This document shows positions 13,497 through 26,432 of a stretch of 64,000 nucleotides of DNA, piece after piece. Source of the stretch: Solenopsis invicta (lineage: Eukaryota; Arthropoda; Insecta; Hymenoptera; Formicidae); assembly GCF_016802725.1 (NCBI RefSeq), contig NC_052677.1, forward strand, positions 15,240,329 to 15,304,328, in the 5' to 3' direction. How positions within the stretch are numbered: the stretch's first letter is position 1; every line of letters starts with the position of its first letter. The notes beneath the pieces were generated by a model. The model searched no databases and was not told the origin of the DNA. It was given only the letters and a program-made list of their open reading frames with translations. Both the position numbers and the translations under genes were made by a program.

Positions 13497-16400
13497 TTGC
13501 CACTGCGGCACAATGAAGCACTGGGAGGCGTTATAAAGGGCTCTGTGTAGTTATTAGAGGTTATGACGGTGGTAATATCTCACTCAGCGGGCTCCACTGT
13601 AATGTTACGGCCAGGGGCCCATCCCCTATTTCCTCACGTCGAACCCTCTTCCTTTCTTTCTTCTCCTCCTCGCCCCGCTACATTCAGTGCTCTCTTTTTC
13701 CTCTTCTTCTTTCCGTTTTCTTTATCTTCGTCTATCTTTCCTTCCTTCCCTTTCCCCCTACCCTCGTCGCGATACGCTACAACCGTATTTAGTGTTAAAT
13801 TCTGCATTCGAGGGGGCCTTGCAAAGAGAAATGCAAGGTCAACGCGAGTCAGTTGTTGCTCCTTTTGCCAACTCACTCACTAGCAATTTTATGTGTTCTC
13901 GGTACCTAGTGCTAATCAGCAAGCTCGAATCCGAACTGATAAGTATGCTTCTCGAAACGCTTGCGAGTCACACCTGTTCGACGATCGTTTGCCAATCGAT
14001 TCGTCGTTTCTCACAATAATCATCGACGAATCGTTATCATTAGCGCGTTGCCTCGCGTATGATTCTACACGTATGTACGCGTGGTGTTGTAATTGCCAAC
14101 TTTCTGCACAATTTCCTGTTTTTATCGGGTGATTCTCGGTTTCCTGGAATACATAAAATCTAATAGGGACGGATTATCGATGATTACACGCATCTTTACG
14201 CGTGATCTGTGCGATATTTTAAACTTTTCTCAGTTCCAAGTGTCACTCGATCTCGACTTTGATCTTGGAACGTGCGAGCGCTCCGCGTATTTTATTTTTA
14301 ACGATAAACAAAGTGACTTAGCGATGACATATATCAAATTAATAGAGCAACAATCTTCCACTATATCTATATTTATTATAAAATTTTCCAAGATTCTCTA
14401 AACTTCTCTAAAAAAAAGGGGGAGAGAAGGCAAGGAAGAGAGTGGTGTTCAGTTGATTAGATTGAAAACTACAATAAGAAAAAAAAAACAATTTTCATGG
14501 CTTCAACGGTTTCACAGATCCAGTGATAGATCTTCGATCTTCGAGATATATTAGTCAGCGAGTTCGACACAGCGTTTTTTGTAATGCCACGACGATCACC
14601 ATCGACCATCGTCGCGGTTAACCGATCGCCACGGGTATGTTTAATTGGGTGTCAGCGACCGCTGGAATTTCGTAGGCCGTCATGATCAGAGCGCGGTTTG
14701 TTTGATGCTAGCAATGAAGACGTTACGAAAATGCATCTGGTGTGCCCGCCGTGCGGTTTTAAAATTCGTGAAGGTCATCCGAGGATTAATGATCGTCGAC
14801 GAGAGAGGCAAACGAACCTTCCTTCGGCCGGAGACGCTCGCCGCGTGTTTCCTGTACACCGTTGCCTCATTAGCGTATAACGTATTAAAGATCATTCCAA
14901 GAAGCTCTCTTACTCTTTCTCTCTTTTTCTTCTCCTTCTCTCTCTGTTTCTCATTGTGCCGAGAGATCATCGTCGTTTACCTCCGTTATCCGTTCACCGA
15001 TCTCTGCCGGCTTTTAAATTGTTTAGACGGGGTCGCGGAGAACGCGCCAAAACGACCGAGAGGTATTCCGGAACGTGCAGCATCCTGACGGTATGCTTCT
15101 TCGCTTAGAGGACTGGTTATTCCCCGAGTCCGGGGATAAAGAGAAAGGGTGCAGAGCGGGAGAGGAGAATACGTACATTATTCAAATCCTATGTAGATCC
15201 GTATCTGGGAATGTAATTCTAGTGCGGACGCGTGTTTCAGCCGCGTTGTCGGAGCAACACTTAATTTGTCCGGTCACTCTCTTGCCACTCTTACCGCGCG
15301 ACGCTCATCCATCGTCGTAAATCCGTTGTCATTAATACTGGCGGTGAAAGTGCGTCATTAAACCTATTAGCAATTAAAAGTGCACCTTTGTGTGCAAATT
15401 GATGACACATTGGTCGAATTTGGCGATCTTTTCTTAACTCGTAGTTCATATTGTGCTTTGCGCGTGTATGTATTTAGTCGTTTATAAAGATTTGTTTTAT
15501 TTAGATGTATTAGTTTAATCTCAAGCAACAGAACGATCTATCAAGTGTAGGGTGCTATATTTATTACAAAAAATTATTTTTTTTATACTTGGCTTGTAAT
15601 AAACGCTATAGCTGTAACTTTGCTTGAACTTTGTATCCTATTTAAGATAAATCTTTTTTGAAAAAAAAAAAAGAAAAAATTATTGTATTTATTTTATTTG
15701 AACATGTTTATTAAAATTTTAAGTTTACATATAAATATGTAAACTTATGTGTTTTGTTTAAATTTTTTGAAAAAATAAGTTTATTTTCAATTCTTTTAGA
15801 AATTGAATTTTTATACATTAATTATCATATTCTTTGAAAGTAATTTTGACGTGATTACTTGCCTGATTATTTCTTACAGTTTTTAATTGTCTTTTTAAAC
15901 TTGTTAATCTAATTGCAAACAAAAGATTTTACCGTTATTAGTCAGACAGAAAGAAATGCTTATATATAATGTTCCGTTTCTTGTTGCGATACAAAATTTT
16001 GAAAAAGTTCTTGTTCTCATTTTGCGTCTCGTATCGTACCGTCAAATGCTCGTTCGAGTAAATGCGTAATGCCGTGGCGGGCAAATGATAGAAGATCTAA
16101 GTACACTCTCTTTTTCTTGCCTACAATCTTGCCGGTAATATTAGTGCACGCTTGAGAGGAAAGTGTCGGCACTGTATGAGTCGACGTGACCAGAACGGAG
16201 AAAAAGAAATGAGAAAAAGCGTGCGAGTGAAGAGCAACACGTGAGAGAGAAAGAGAGAGAAATTGAGGTTGGAAAAGAGAAGGCAGAGAGGAGGGGCAAA
16301 ACAGAGGAAGGAAAAGAGGGGAAGAATGGCTCTAATTATTACAAATTACCATGATCTTTGGCAGGCGATCTCTCAGATTACAATTCTATGCCGACACACG

Positions 16401-17970
16401 TAACAAGCAGCAAGATGGGGCACTTTTCGAGGATAATGACGGCCGGACGGTTAATTGAAAGCTCGTCTCGGCTCTGTCATGAAATTTCGCAAAATGCTGC
16501 GGCCTAATGTTCATGTTGGACCTGTTCCGGCATTTTTTGTGTGTACCTTAATGGTAAAAGAATCACCGCGAATGACGTGCGATTCTATTGATATTCCTAT
16601 TAGAATATTATCTTTGTCTGTGAGTCGGTATCACAAAAAATTAAATATAATGAGAACAAAAAAAAATTCAGATTAATATTAGAAATCATTTAATAATTAT
16701 TATTTTATTATGAAATAGCGTTTGCTATCAAAATATTATCTTAGGCATATTTTCTCTGTCTTTCTTCTTTCAAGATTTTATTTTATCAAATTGGAAGAAA
16801 AGGAGGAGGAGAATTATCACGCGATATAGACTAATTAAAGAAAAATTAATAACATAATCGATAGAAATATTTGTCTTATTTCTCAAAGATTATTGCTTTG
16901 ATAAAGAACAAAAAAATTTGTTTTGCTCTCCACTAAGGAATGTATCTACCCTAAGAATTGCCGCGTTAGAATTTGCCTGTCAATCAAACTGACCCAGTTC
17001 GTGCAACCGCGAACGTAACCTGTGTTGCGGACAGTGTCGAGGAAATTGTGGAGCACACGCCTGATATTTCTGCGCCTGGCTGATGTCGGATCGACGAAAG
17101 TGATTGGGTGATTTTATCCGGCGCAAAAGTTTTTACGATTAACGAGGCGACACATGCAGTCAACCGTTCTCTCACTGGTTGCAAGCATTAATCACGTATC
17201 GATATAGTTTTCTTATATTATAGATATATAAATATTACTATTAATAGGAAGAAAATAAGATTTCCCCTTTTATATAACAATTCTACTTTTATCCTAAGTA
17301 TAAGATATACATATAAATATTTAAAATATCTTTTGGATTAAATTGCTGAAATTTTATTCTAGTTTCGAGGGGATAAGTTAACATAATCCGACTATGAAAT
17401 ATTGCCTTAATATATTTTTAATATAACTTAATTGGGTTTTTATATATTACTAGAACAACACAAGCGCGCGCTACACATTTACTTAATTTCATGTTTACAA
17501 ATAATATAACAAAATATAAATAATAAAAATTAAAAAACATAATTAAACATTTATGATTAAGAATGATAAAGTTTACAATAACAAATAACAGATTATCTTC
17601 TTGATGACAGATTACAAATAAATAAAAATAAAATATGATTTGATTTATTATTAATGGTCTATAAAATTATCATTAATAAATAAAATACATTAATATCACA
17701 TTCTTGTAATTGATATGTATAATTTTTTTATGTCTTTTATATAACAAACTCTATAAAAAATTTAAAATATAAACATGTTATAATTATATATTTTATAATT
17801 ATTTAATATACAACAACGTTTGTAGTTAGCACGTGACACTATTGTATTTTTGTATTAAAAAAAAATATTATATACGAATCATCAACAAAATCAAGACATC
17901 AGTCTAAGCACACGAGATGATCATAAATTAGCTTTTGAATCGATCAAGTTCTACATACTCTCAAACGATA
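13243..17970. other. Gene-less: microsatellite, pyrimidine tracts, AT-rich end
   Basis: Holds the AG array, a pyrimidine-rich stretch at 13640-13765, purine-rich stretches at 16190-16330, and a long AT-rich valley at 17170-17950 that ends at the 14-bp array. A TATAAAG at 13532 was seen but nothing supports its use. Confidence 0.5.
13441..13494. repeat. AG dinucleotide microsatellite
   Basis: About 27 GA units with two AAAG interruptions at the 5' side. Confidence 0.95.
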
Positions 17971-18040
17971 CCTTCATGGCAATGCCTTCATGGCAATGTC
18001 GGAACGATAATGCATTCATGGCAGTGCCGTCATAGTAGCG
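17971..18040. repeat. 14-bp tandem repeat, about five units
   Basis: The unit CCTTCATGGCAATG occurs twice perfectly at 17971-17998. Diverged units of the same length follow at 17999-18012, 18013-18026 (CATTCATGGCAGTG) and 18027-18040. The array lies just upstream of a second minisatellite and the kinesin relic. Confidence 0.8.
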
Positions 18041-18046
18041 CACGAA

Positions 18047-18161
18047 TTTCTTCAATCCGTGTCCGGTTGACGTACGTTTTTTAATCCATGACCAATTGAC
18101 GCATTTCTTTCAATTTATGTTCGGTTGATGTAATTTTTTCAATCCATGTCAGGTTGATATA
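18047..18161. repeat. About 29-bp tandem repeat, four units
   Basis: There are four diverged units of 28-30 bp. Each starts with a T-rich run, followed by an AATCCATGTCCGGTTGACGTA-like core cut short or altered by substitutions. Unit boundaries are about 18047, 18077, 18105 and 18134. The array abuts the kinesin-14 relic at about 18171. Units are contiguous with no unique spacers, so it is not a CRISPR. Confidence 0.8.
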
Positions 18162-18170
18162 TTCTCTTTA

Positions 18171-18780
18171 TAACATTAAAGCAAGATCAATGTGAAATTA
18201 CTCGATTAGAATTAGAAACACAAAGAAGAAGAATTAAAGAGCTAGAAGAATTGAATTTAAAATTACACAACGAAAATCAAATGCGTAACATAATACAAGA
18301 TCTGAAAATAAATATGAGTTTTTTGCCGAGGCCGTCCACGAACTCGGCAAGAGACGGAACAAAAGAAAGCCCTGTGTATTAAAAATTTTATAGATGACTG
18401 CACTATTGAAGTGAGCAAATCGAATCAAATACAATTAGCTACAGTGGTAAGCCGCGAGGGATAAGGCAAGAATTTTCATTTGATAAAGTGTTTACACCTA
18501 ACGCATCACAAGCGGATGTATTTGAAGAATTTAGTGCAATCAGCATTTAAAGGATAGAACGTTTGTGTGTTTGCTTATGGCCAAACTGATTCTGGAAAAA
18601 CGTACACTATGGAAGGAGAATGTGGATGTGACACCGAAGGCATGATACCTAGAACGATACGTCATATATTTAAAAAAAGAAAGGAGTTGGATATTATTAA
18701 TTACAACTGTGAAATAGAAGAGAGCTTCATAGAGATTTATAACGAACGTATTATCGATCTCCTGGACGTTTGTACACAAA
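18171..18780 (+). pseudogene. Broken kinesin-14 (KIFC1/Ncd-like) neck and motor fragment
   Basis: Kinesin-14 proteins are minus-end-directed microtubule motors with a C-terminal motor preceded by a coiled-coil neck. Here a charged heptad-like stretch (about 18179-18310, containing RRRIKELEELNLKLHNEN) runs into a neck-like IIQDLKINM. It is followed by EFSFDKVF and SQADVFEE (about 18467-18535), then the P-loop segment VFAYGQTDSGKTYTMEGE (from 18567) and GMIPRTIRHIF and SFIEIYNERIIDLLD. Order and spacing match the start of a kinesin-14 motor. The Walker A reads GQTDSGKT where the family has GQTGSGKT. The frame changes at least three times (coil frame, a second frame near 18381-18461, back at about 18465, then again at about 18540). 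In-frame stops occur at about 18380, 18462 and 18555; the last is a TAG where a tyrosine codon is expected. Similarity fades after about 18775, so the microtubule-binding half is absent. The neck and motor are joined without a visible intron, which fits a decayed retrocopy, although a relic of a few exons is possible. Identification as a kinesin is very secure; the subfamily is well supported by the neck-to-motor order. Confidence 0.88.
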
Positions 18781-18926
18781 AAGTCCATGAGCAGAACAAT
18801 TTTAATTCATTTGCATTAGACATATTTCTGAACAGAGACCTAAAATCTACCCGAGACAATTTCTTGGGACAACGGACCAAACACGCAAGTGTATGCCACA
18901 TAGGCTGTATATACGGATGGATGTAA

Positions 18927-19935
18927 TATACCTTTGCTCCTTGCGATCTTAAAGGTCTCTACCCGGTGTAGAATCCTCCTTTCTCTCTGGTGCGCGTCAC
19001 GATTTCTTACCGGCACGATTATTCCGTCCTTCTACCGTCCTCTCTTTGGGGACGTCCTCTCTCCGTCTCCCATGTTCATCTTGGATTCGTCAAACGTCAC
19101 GTCGTAGATTAGTATCGTCGGCACAAGAGCTCGAAAATCCGCATTCGCAAAGCGGCTTAAGTCTACTTCTATATCACTCTATATTGAATAATGTACAATA
19201 GAACGAGTATATACGAGTATATACCGATTCTCTCTTGCTCTACGCATATTATTCGAATTTGCTAATGAGATCCCTCGTAGTCACGCTCCCAGCGATTTGA
19301 CCCCGCGGTCGTGATCATATTAACGGTATAGTCGTTCTAATAATGTTGCCCGAAATCGTGATGTCATTCCCAACATCGACAGAACAGCGATATTCTTTCG
19401 TTCGCACGGGTCTATCTATGCAGGAGAATTCCATTTCATAGAGATATCCAATTTAAGTTGTGGAACACCAAATTGGTGGTTGCACCGTAGATCGGAGCTG
19501 AGAATGCTGCAGCCGCGTACAACGCGGCAATCAATTTCTGTGGCTCAGCTATCTATCAGATCCGTAATATCACTTTCAACATAATCCGCATTTGCCTCGC
19601 TGAAATTACGTGCGCAATTTTTTGTATCGTCCGATTTGCGTTTTTTGTTACGCAACATCCGATTCTCAGAACGTCTTGAACAGTGATTCCGTATACAATA
19701 ATCAATTATGCGTAGAGCCGCGTGTTAACGCTTCATTACACGCTCGCGTCGCGTGAATAGATGACCGACTAGTTTGAACTACGAAACTTACGTCACGTTA
19801 CGAGCCGCGAGGATTATCGATCGCTCGCAAGGATGGCATTAGTCTTCGCTGGGCACCTGCTCCGATTAATGGATCGATTGGCAGAGCAAAGTGATACATT
19901 CGATCGATCCTGAGGACTCTCGGTGAGGGAGGTAA

Positions 19936-19986
<51 letters not shown>

Positions 19987-22900
19987 AGAATGAGAAGAAT
20001 GATCTGTGTTTGACCGGGCGGTACAAAAGCGGTTCGCGACAGTGAAAGTGTACACATACGGCTGCGTGAGTAACCGGCGGATACCTTCCGGGTATGATTG
20101 CCGTATTACGCAACGTAGAGACGAGTGTCAGCTAGAGTTTCAGCTCGCCGATTCGAAAACGTATACGGTTATCGATCGGTAGCGACAGCGGCGCGTCGCT
20201 GCCGAAGAAACGGTCCCCGAGAGTCGCGGAAGTCGATCTGGCACGAACTAGATTAGAGAGACTTACGTGTCCGCGAGAAAACCAGACGCAGCAACTTTCC
20301 CGAATCGATCTCGTAAAACCCGTAATCCAGCCGCGAATAATTAACGAAGAGGCACGAATTGCGTCACCGCGCACCACGAGAGAGAGATCTAATGAGCGTA
20401 ATTGGCTAAATGGGGAGCTTTGCAAAACGAACCTGTAATCCAGAACGCGACGTTAATTACTCTTTGAGATCATATTTAACGGCGAGAGATTAGCATCGAT
20501 GCGTTCCAGATTGAACTCACGATGTTAATTATTATTATATATTAATTGCAATTACTTATTTTATAATTAGAATGCATCAACATATCTCATTGAATATCAC
20601 TCTTTTTTTTCTTCCACACATTTTTACGATATCGCGTATCGTAATCAATATTTATAATAATATTACTAGAGGAATAATTTTCTGAATTAGCGGAATAAAT
20701 ATCGGCACGAAAAAAATCACAAAAAAAGATTAGTACGGTAGTCACGAGTAAGTTCTTCAGTACTACGACAGAAATCCTTCATAATGTCCATTACGCTAGA
20801 ATAAAAACGGTTCGCAAGAAGGAAAGAATTGCTCATAATCGGTAGTAAAAGGAGACACTTTGGTAGAACGACGCTCGTTAACGGTCATGCACCCAGGCCC
20901 AATGGTTCGTACAGTACAGCGGAGGCCTTGACTTTTTATCCGGACTCCGCGTCCAGTCTTCTCTTTCTCTCACCGCGTGCGCGGCCGCTCTCTGATCCCC
21001 CCGGCTTCTCTTTCCGGAACGCACAGGATCTCGCGGCATGCGATCGCCGGGATATATACCATTAAGGGTGTCCGCGAACCAAACGTCACGTGGATTACAC
21101 GGTTTCTGGGTATTCGCGCCGGCCGTGACTGGCCGGTTCCGCGTTCCGCGTTTTCTTCCACAAAAATAGTAATGACACATTTTGTGAGGTCGCGCGTAAC
21201 GAGATCATGTTGCGCGACGTGATTGGCATTTTGAGGGAAGACGCGCATTTCCTCACTTCTCTCGATCTGTACCGGTGGTCCAGAATGAAGAAATGTCTGT
21301 GTATGTGCGTTAGAATTAATATAATATTTATTTAATGATAGATACATATAGAGATAATTCAAGAATTTTGATTAGATTACCAAATTACCAAATTACTTCA
21401 CATTGTAATTAAAGATTATTATTTACGTAAAATATGATGGCGTTTGACTAATTAAAAAAAATAGGATTACCTTTGATAACATACATGATGATTGATGATA
21501 ATTTAAAGAAATGTCGCATTCTATCTTTCTAATTAATCTTATTAGAAAAATTGTAAACTCATAATTGCGTAGAACTTAAGTTCAATAAAGTCGATCCGTG
21601 TATCATTTAGTTTCATTCAAACTCAATAGTAACGGGCATTGATCATTCGTTCGGCGGTTCGAGAGAAGAGTTAGATATTATCTTAACGGTATTTTTATTC
21701 TAACAGAGAAGCGCGTGTTAACAATTTAGCGGCGGCGCAAAGTTCATTGATCATTGGACGAGTAATTCAGTATACGATTGCGTAGTCTACGTGCAGAACA
21801 AAAGCGTCGCGCAAATGAAACGTAACAAAAAGTCGTATAAAACAGCGGTAGGGAAAGGGGAGCCTTTTTGTCGGGGCCGCGCTATTCTGAGATCTCCTTA
21901 TGGCACACGTTTGTCAACGGACAAAGAGGATAATTCACACGAAGAGCCGCGATTGCGCGCGCGCGCGTGGCGATCCTCGCTCTCGAGAAGGTCAAGCACG
22001 CGTCAGTCATCAAAGTATTCGACCAGGACTACTTCAATACATACAATATGTCCCCCTGCTGTTGAGAAGCCGATTTAATGATTAATGCAAACGTTTCAAT
22101 TCCGTCACGCCGAGCGGATAGTGACAGATATCAAAGCGATTAACTTGCCCGAGGCGTGTCAACTTACGCGCGAGGATGATTTATAGTCATGCGGATTATT
22201 GTATTAAAAACCTTTATCAGCTACTTCTTCTCTGGACATTAATCTTTCGTATTACAAACAACTGTAAATTACACGTAAACCAGTTGCAATAGTTAAAATT
22301 ATTAACTTTGTTTTAATTTACATTTAAAATGTAATTCAGCAACGATAAATTATTATTAATATTAATTATAAACATAAGTTATTAATTTAATTGTCATTTA
22401 ATATCATTAAATACTATAGAAAGAATTAACGACATTTATTTTTAATTTATCTTGGTAATTATTTTTGTGTTCCTTTGAAAGAATTAAGATAGAGATATAT
22501 TTTAAAAGATTTTTCTCTACTTATTATATGTAACTGTTTGTCAAGTCTAATTTTTCTCTCCAAATTTGCGCAACCAGCTTTAATAGACATTTAATTTATG
22601 TTCACGAAAGACAGGCCCAGTGATGCTATGATGATGACAAATACTTCTCATCCACTTGATTGATTTCCTCGCGGTGGTCGACGTGCTGTCGCTCGGCGGT
22701 CTGAGTTTGCCAGCGCGACACGCAATCAAAACGTCGTGGTATTTAGCCAAGCGTTGTATGCGCACACAGTTTCAAACATTATATTGCACGTTCCAATATA
22801 ATTTAACTTCCTTCCATAAAATAATGAATTAAAACTTGAAGATTTATACCAAGGAAAATTAAACTCCATAAAGAATTTTTCTTGAAAATATTTTTTAACA

Positions 22901-23890
22901 ATTTAAAAAAATACTAATTATTTTAATAATAATTAATACTAAATTATTTTGGCACGAAAAACCTGTATTTTACTCATTACAGTAATTGAAATAACATTAT
23001 TTATGTGTTCTACATAAAACAATACAACGAAGTATTTGCTTTTCATAATGACAGGAATAATGCATTACTAATTTGCTTAACTGCGTGTCGCATAATAGAA
23101 TAGCGGAATATGATAAAATGTGATCTGATCACGTACCAGATCTCCGTTAGGTGCGACGGTCTCTTACCTGTAACAGAAAAGTGTGTGTCATGAAGTACCA
23201 GTTCGATAAAAAATTCAATAGTCATTACATATAAAGATATAAAGTAAGTGAGATTAATTTAGAAAATGCCTAACGAGCGCTCGTCATAATTACAAGAAAT
23301 ACATGGCCACGGAAGACGCTTGTGAACGTCGTGATTAATTCGCGTTCCCGTTATTATTTATTACGACGGTCGAGTCCTTGCGAGAGAACGACCCACGCGA
23401 CGTGATAGAAAGAGTCACTCGGCTCGCGCAAGACAATGATTTCCAGTGAGACGATTGCCTAACCGCTGAGAAACCACGCTCCCGGCTACTCTCTCGGACA
23501 TGGATAGAGTAAATATCGATTCGCGATAGAGATTAGCGGAATGAGACAGAAGGAGAGAGACGGTTTATTACAGTGGGATAAAATCTTTGCCTAAGTACAC
23601 CGGGAGATAGAACTGGATTGATAAAGAAGAGATTCGTGCATTACGCCATTAAATGAGCAATAAAAAGATTTAAGTAAACTAAGATCGAAATCACGTCATT
23701 TATATTGAATCACAAGTAAGTGATTTGAGAGAGTCGTAGCGAAAGGAATCACGTTCGCAGGAGATGTCCTCGTAATGGAATTTTGAAAAAGATTGCGAGC
23801 GAATTTCTTTGACATAAGTCAATAGGTGATATAAGCGCGGTATGAGATAAAGAAAGATGCGGAAAACCAAACGATGAAGAGGAAAGAGAT
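18927..23890. other. Gene-less stretch after the kinesin relic
   Basis: CpG-moderate sequence to 20500 containing the GA array, an AT-rich interval at 20520-20720, a CpG-rich block at 20820-21280, then AT-rich sequence at 21300-21600 and 22200-23240. I see no coding exon. Confidence 0.5.
19936..19980. repeat. GA dinucleotide microsatellite
   Basis: Pure GA run framed by AAAG units, then imperfect GAATGA units to about 20000. It produces the poly-Ser/Leu peptides seen on the other strand. Confidence 0.95.
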
Positions 23891-23930
23891 GGGTAGGTGG
23901 GTAGGTAGGTTGGTAGGTAGGTAGGTAGGT
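23891..23930. repeat. GGTA tetranucleotide microsatellite
   Basis: About ten units of GGTA with GGTG and TGGT variants. Confidence 0.9.
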
Positions 23931-24028
23931 AACAGTCAGGCAATCAGGCTGCGCCGCACAGGGTTCGCGGCGGCGTTATTATCTACTTGGGTGGACAGGT
24001 GCCAGGGGGTTTGTAAAAGTATGCCGTG

Positions 24029-24073
24029 CTCTCTCTCTTTCTCTTTCTTTCTCTTTCTCTCTTTCTCTCTCTC
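24029..24073. repeat. CT-rich microsatellite
   Basis: Mixed CT and CTTT units, followed by a purine-rich stretch 24090-24220 on the same strand. Confidence 0.9.
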
Positions 24074-24303
24074 GCTGGAAGATTGTTATCAAAGAAAAGG
24101 AAGACGAAGAGAAGAGGGAAGGACAGAGCTAGGGAGAGCTGAGAGAGCTGCTGGGAGAGAGTCCGATCGGAGTCCGGGGTCCAAACGGTGAGAGAGAAAG
24201 CGGCAGAAAGAGAAAGAAAACGCGCGCGCGACGTAGATTCATATGAACGTACTACTAGACATAGCCGCTGCCGACTAAAGGCAGTATAAGCCACGTTAAA
24301 AGA

Positions 24304-24341
24304 AGGCGACGGCGGTGGCGGCGACGGTGACGGTGGTGGTA
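24304..24341. repeat. GGCGAC/GGTGAC imperfect repeat
   Basis: Imperfect hexamer repeats mixing GGC, GAC and GGT, ahead of a GC-rich block at 24370-25000. Confidence 0.75.
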
Positions 24342-25814
24342 GATATCAGGAGGAATAAAAGGTCCAGGTAGCATAGTTGCACGCACATTCCCGGTTCACA
24401 GCCTTGACTCCGGTGGCGAACGAGCCGACTAGAGAGGCAGCGACCGGCACGACGGCAGAAGAGCGGCAGCAACGAACGGCTGTTGAACGAACGAGAAGGA
24501 ACGTCGGCCGGCGCAGACGAACTAGCTGGCGCGGGGTTCAGCGCGGGGCCCAGCCAACTAACCAGCTAGCCGACGAGAGCCGTAGATAGAGGAGGAGAAG
24601 AAGGAAAGAGAGGAGGAGGAGGAGAAGGAAAAGAGGCGAAGAGGGTCCTCTCTCTAGCGCGCTCACCAGGCTACGCTCGTTCGCCCGACGATGGCAATTA
24701 TACGCGCCAGAGCCATCCCGGCTAGATTCAAGATCAGATAATCCCATCTGTCGGTGTAAGCGGTCCGCAAACGATCCCGCGAAGCGATCGGATATCCTCC
24801 TCCCGAGCCGCGCAAACGATTTTTCCGCAGATCAGCTCCGGCGGAAAGCTCGTTCACCGCGCCGGCTCGGGAGTCTAGAGATGGGTACTACTGCGAAGCA
24901 CTGACGGGAGCCCGGTGATCCGGTGAGAGGCGCCGTTGCAGCGAGGAGCAAAGGGGATATTTTCTTAGGAAAATCTTGTCGCCGGAGGATCTCGCGCGCA
25001 ATTTCTACAACGAGCGAATCATGTGAGAGAGATGAGCAGAAAATATGTGCGAGGAGTTGCAGAAAGACTCTCGGCTAATTATCTAGTTTCCGATCGATGG
25101 AATTGAGAAAGTAATTCTTAGGCTACGTAAATGTGGCAATAAGGCACACAGTTTAGGACAGTTATAAATATATTTATAGCCAAATTATTTTTGCGTGGGT
25201 GGAAAATTATTTATCTTTTAGTCGCGTTTATTAACACGTTATAAATTTTATCCAGTGAAATGTATGTTTGTCATGAAATTTATGCGTTGCTCGATTTGCC
25301 CAGCGTCATACAAATTGTGGGTATAAAATATTACGGAAGCATCCGTATCGAAAGGCGAACGCCAACAAAAATTCGAACCTCGTGCGAACTTCGATTACAG
25401 ATCGTAAATCGAAGGGACGCCACTTGTTTCGATGACTGTGAAACGTGCTAACGGATACGTGTCTAGCATATCAAGCGCCTACGTAAGATCTACGTTGATG
25501 CCATTCCAATGTTAATTGAGGTGCCTAACGCCTACGAGGCTTGAAGTGTTCGCGGTTGGCTTGACGATCACTATTGATTATCATTAACTCGTCATGCCAA
25601 TAAACGCTCAAATTTTCATGGTAATTCGTTTAACGCGCTAACAGTGCTAAAAATTAAATTGTATTATTAATGTAGAGTACGCGTATCATTTTAGGTCAAA
25701 ATAATGAATAGTAAGATAGTTAAAAATTTTTATAAAATGTGGTATTAATTTTGTGTGTTTATATATGATTTATTATAATTTATGCATATATATGTATACA
25801 CATAAATTAGATCA

Positions 25815-25896
25815 TTATTGCAATAAATTCTTTAATTAATAATTTTAAATATATATGTATATACGAAATTATTAATCAAAGACTTTATTGCAATAA
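25815..25896. repeat. 32-bp inverted repeat with 18-nt loop
   Basis: The left arm 25815-25846 starts TTATTGCAATAAATTC. The right arm 25865-25896 ends TTTATTGCAATAA. Pairing is 29 of 32, with a TA-rich loop at 25847-25864. The size resembles a microRNA precursor, but the arms are very AT-rich and the inner part grades into a TATA repeat. A small foldback insertion is equally possible. Confidence 0.75.
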
Positions 25897-26423
25897 CGTG
25901 TGTGTGATCAAATTTTTCTTTATTTCTTAAGAAACTTGAGAAAATTTATTATATACAATAATAAAAAATAAACCTTAATCAACTTTCTTAAAATTAAAAA
26001 AAAAGATTAGGACTTCTGCTATATCAAACTCCAAATAAATTCAGAACGCGATAAAAAATACGATTACGATATAACTAACCAAATATTGTCTCAAGAGAAT
26101 TGGTGAATCACGTTCTCACGAGACACTTGCGAAAAACGACGACAAAGTGACGATGGGGGGATATGCGATCTGGGATTTCTCGCACGAGTGAACCGTCAAC
26201 GAAGGAGTGAGGAAGGGTGACGAGGGAGGAAGGGGGCGAGAACGAAAGCGCGAAGGAAGGTGGAGACCACGGTCGCTCCTGGCGGGCAGAACGGCAGACG
26301 GAGAATAGAGCCACTGTCTGGTCCAGCTGGAAAAATCGGCTCTGAATCACTGCGCGCGGCCTACCTGCTGCCATATTGAGGAACCCGCTCCTCGGCCGTT
26401 CTTTCAGCTCATGCAGTCAGGAG

Positions 26424-26432
26424 TATAAATAG
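26424..26432 (+). promoter_or_regulatory. Candidate TATA box (TATAAATAG)
   Basis: A consensus TATAAATAG lies at the downstream edge of a CpG-rich block (26100-26400). If used, transcription would start near 26455 and run rightward into sequence where I see no gene. Found by motif only. Confidence 0.3.

Noticed and set aside
13532..13538. TATAAAG as a promoter
   Set aside because: Isolated short motif next to a microsatellite with no supporting initiator or gene.
14645..15088. 147-codon frame with a hydrophobic stretch
   Set aside because: The hydrophobic part comes from a CTCTTTTTCTTC pyrimidine tract rather than a membrane segment of a recognised protein.
17971..18161. Possible CRISPR-like array
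   Set aside because: Units are contiguous without spacers and diverged, and the genome context is eukaryotic; these are minisatellites.
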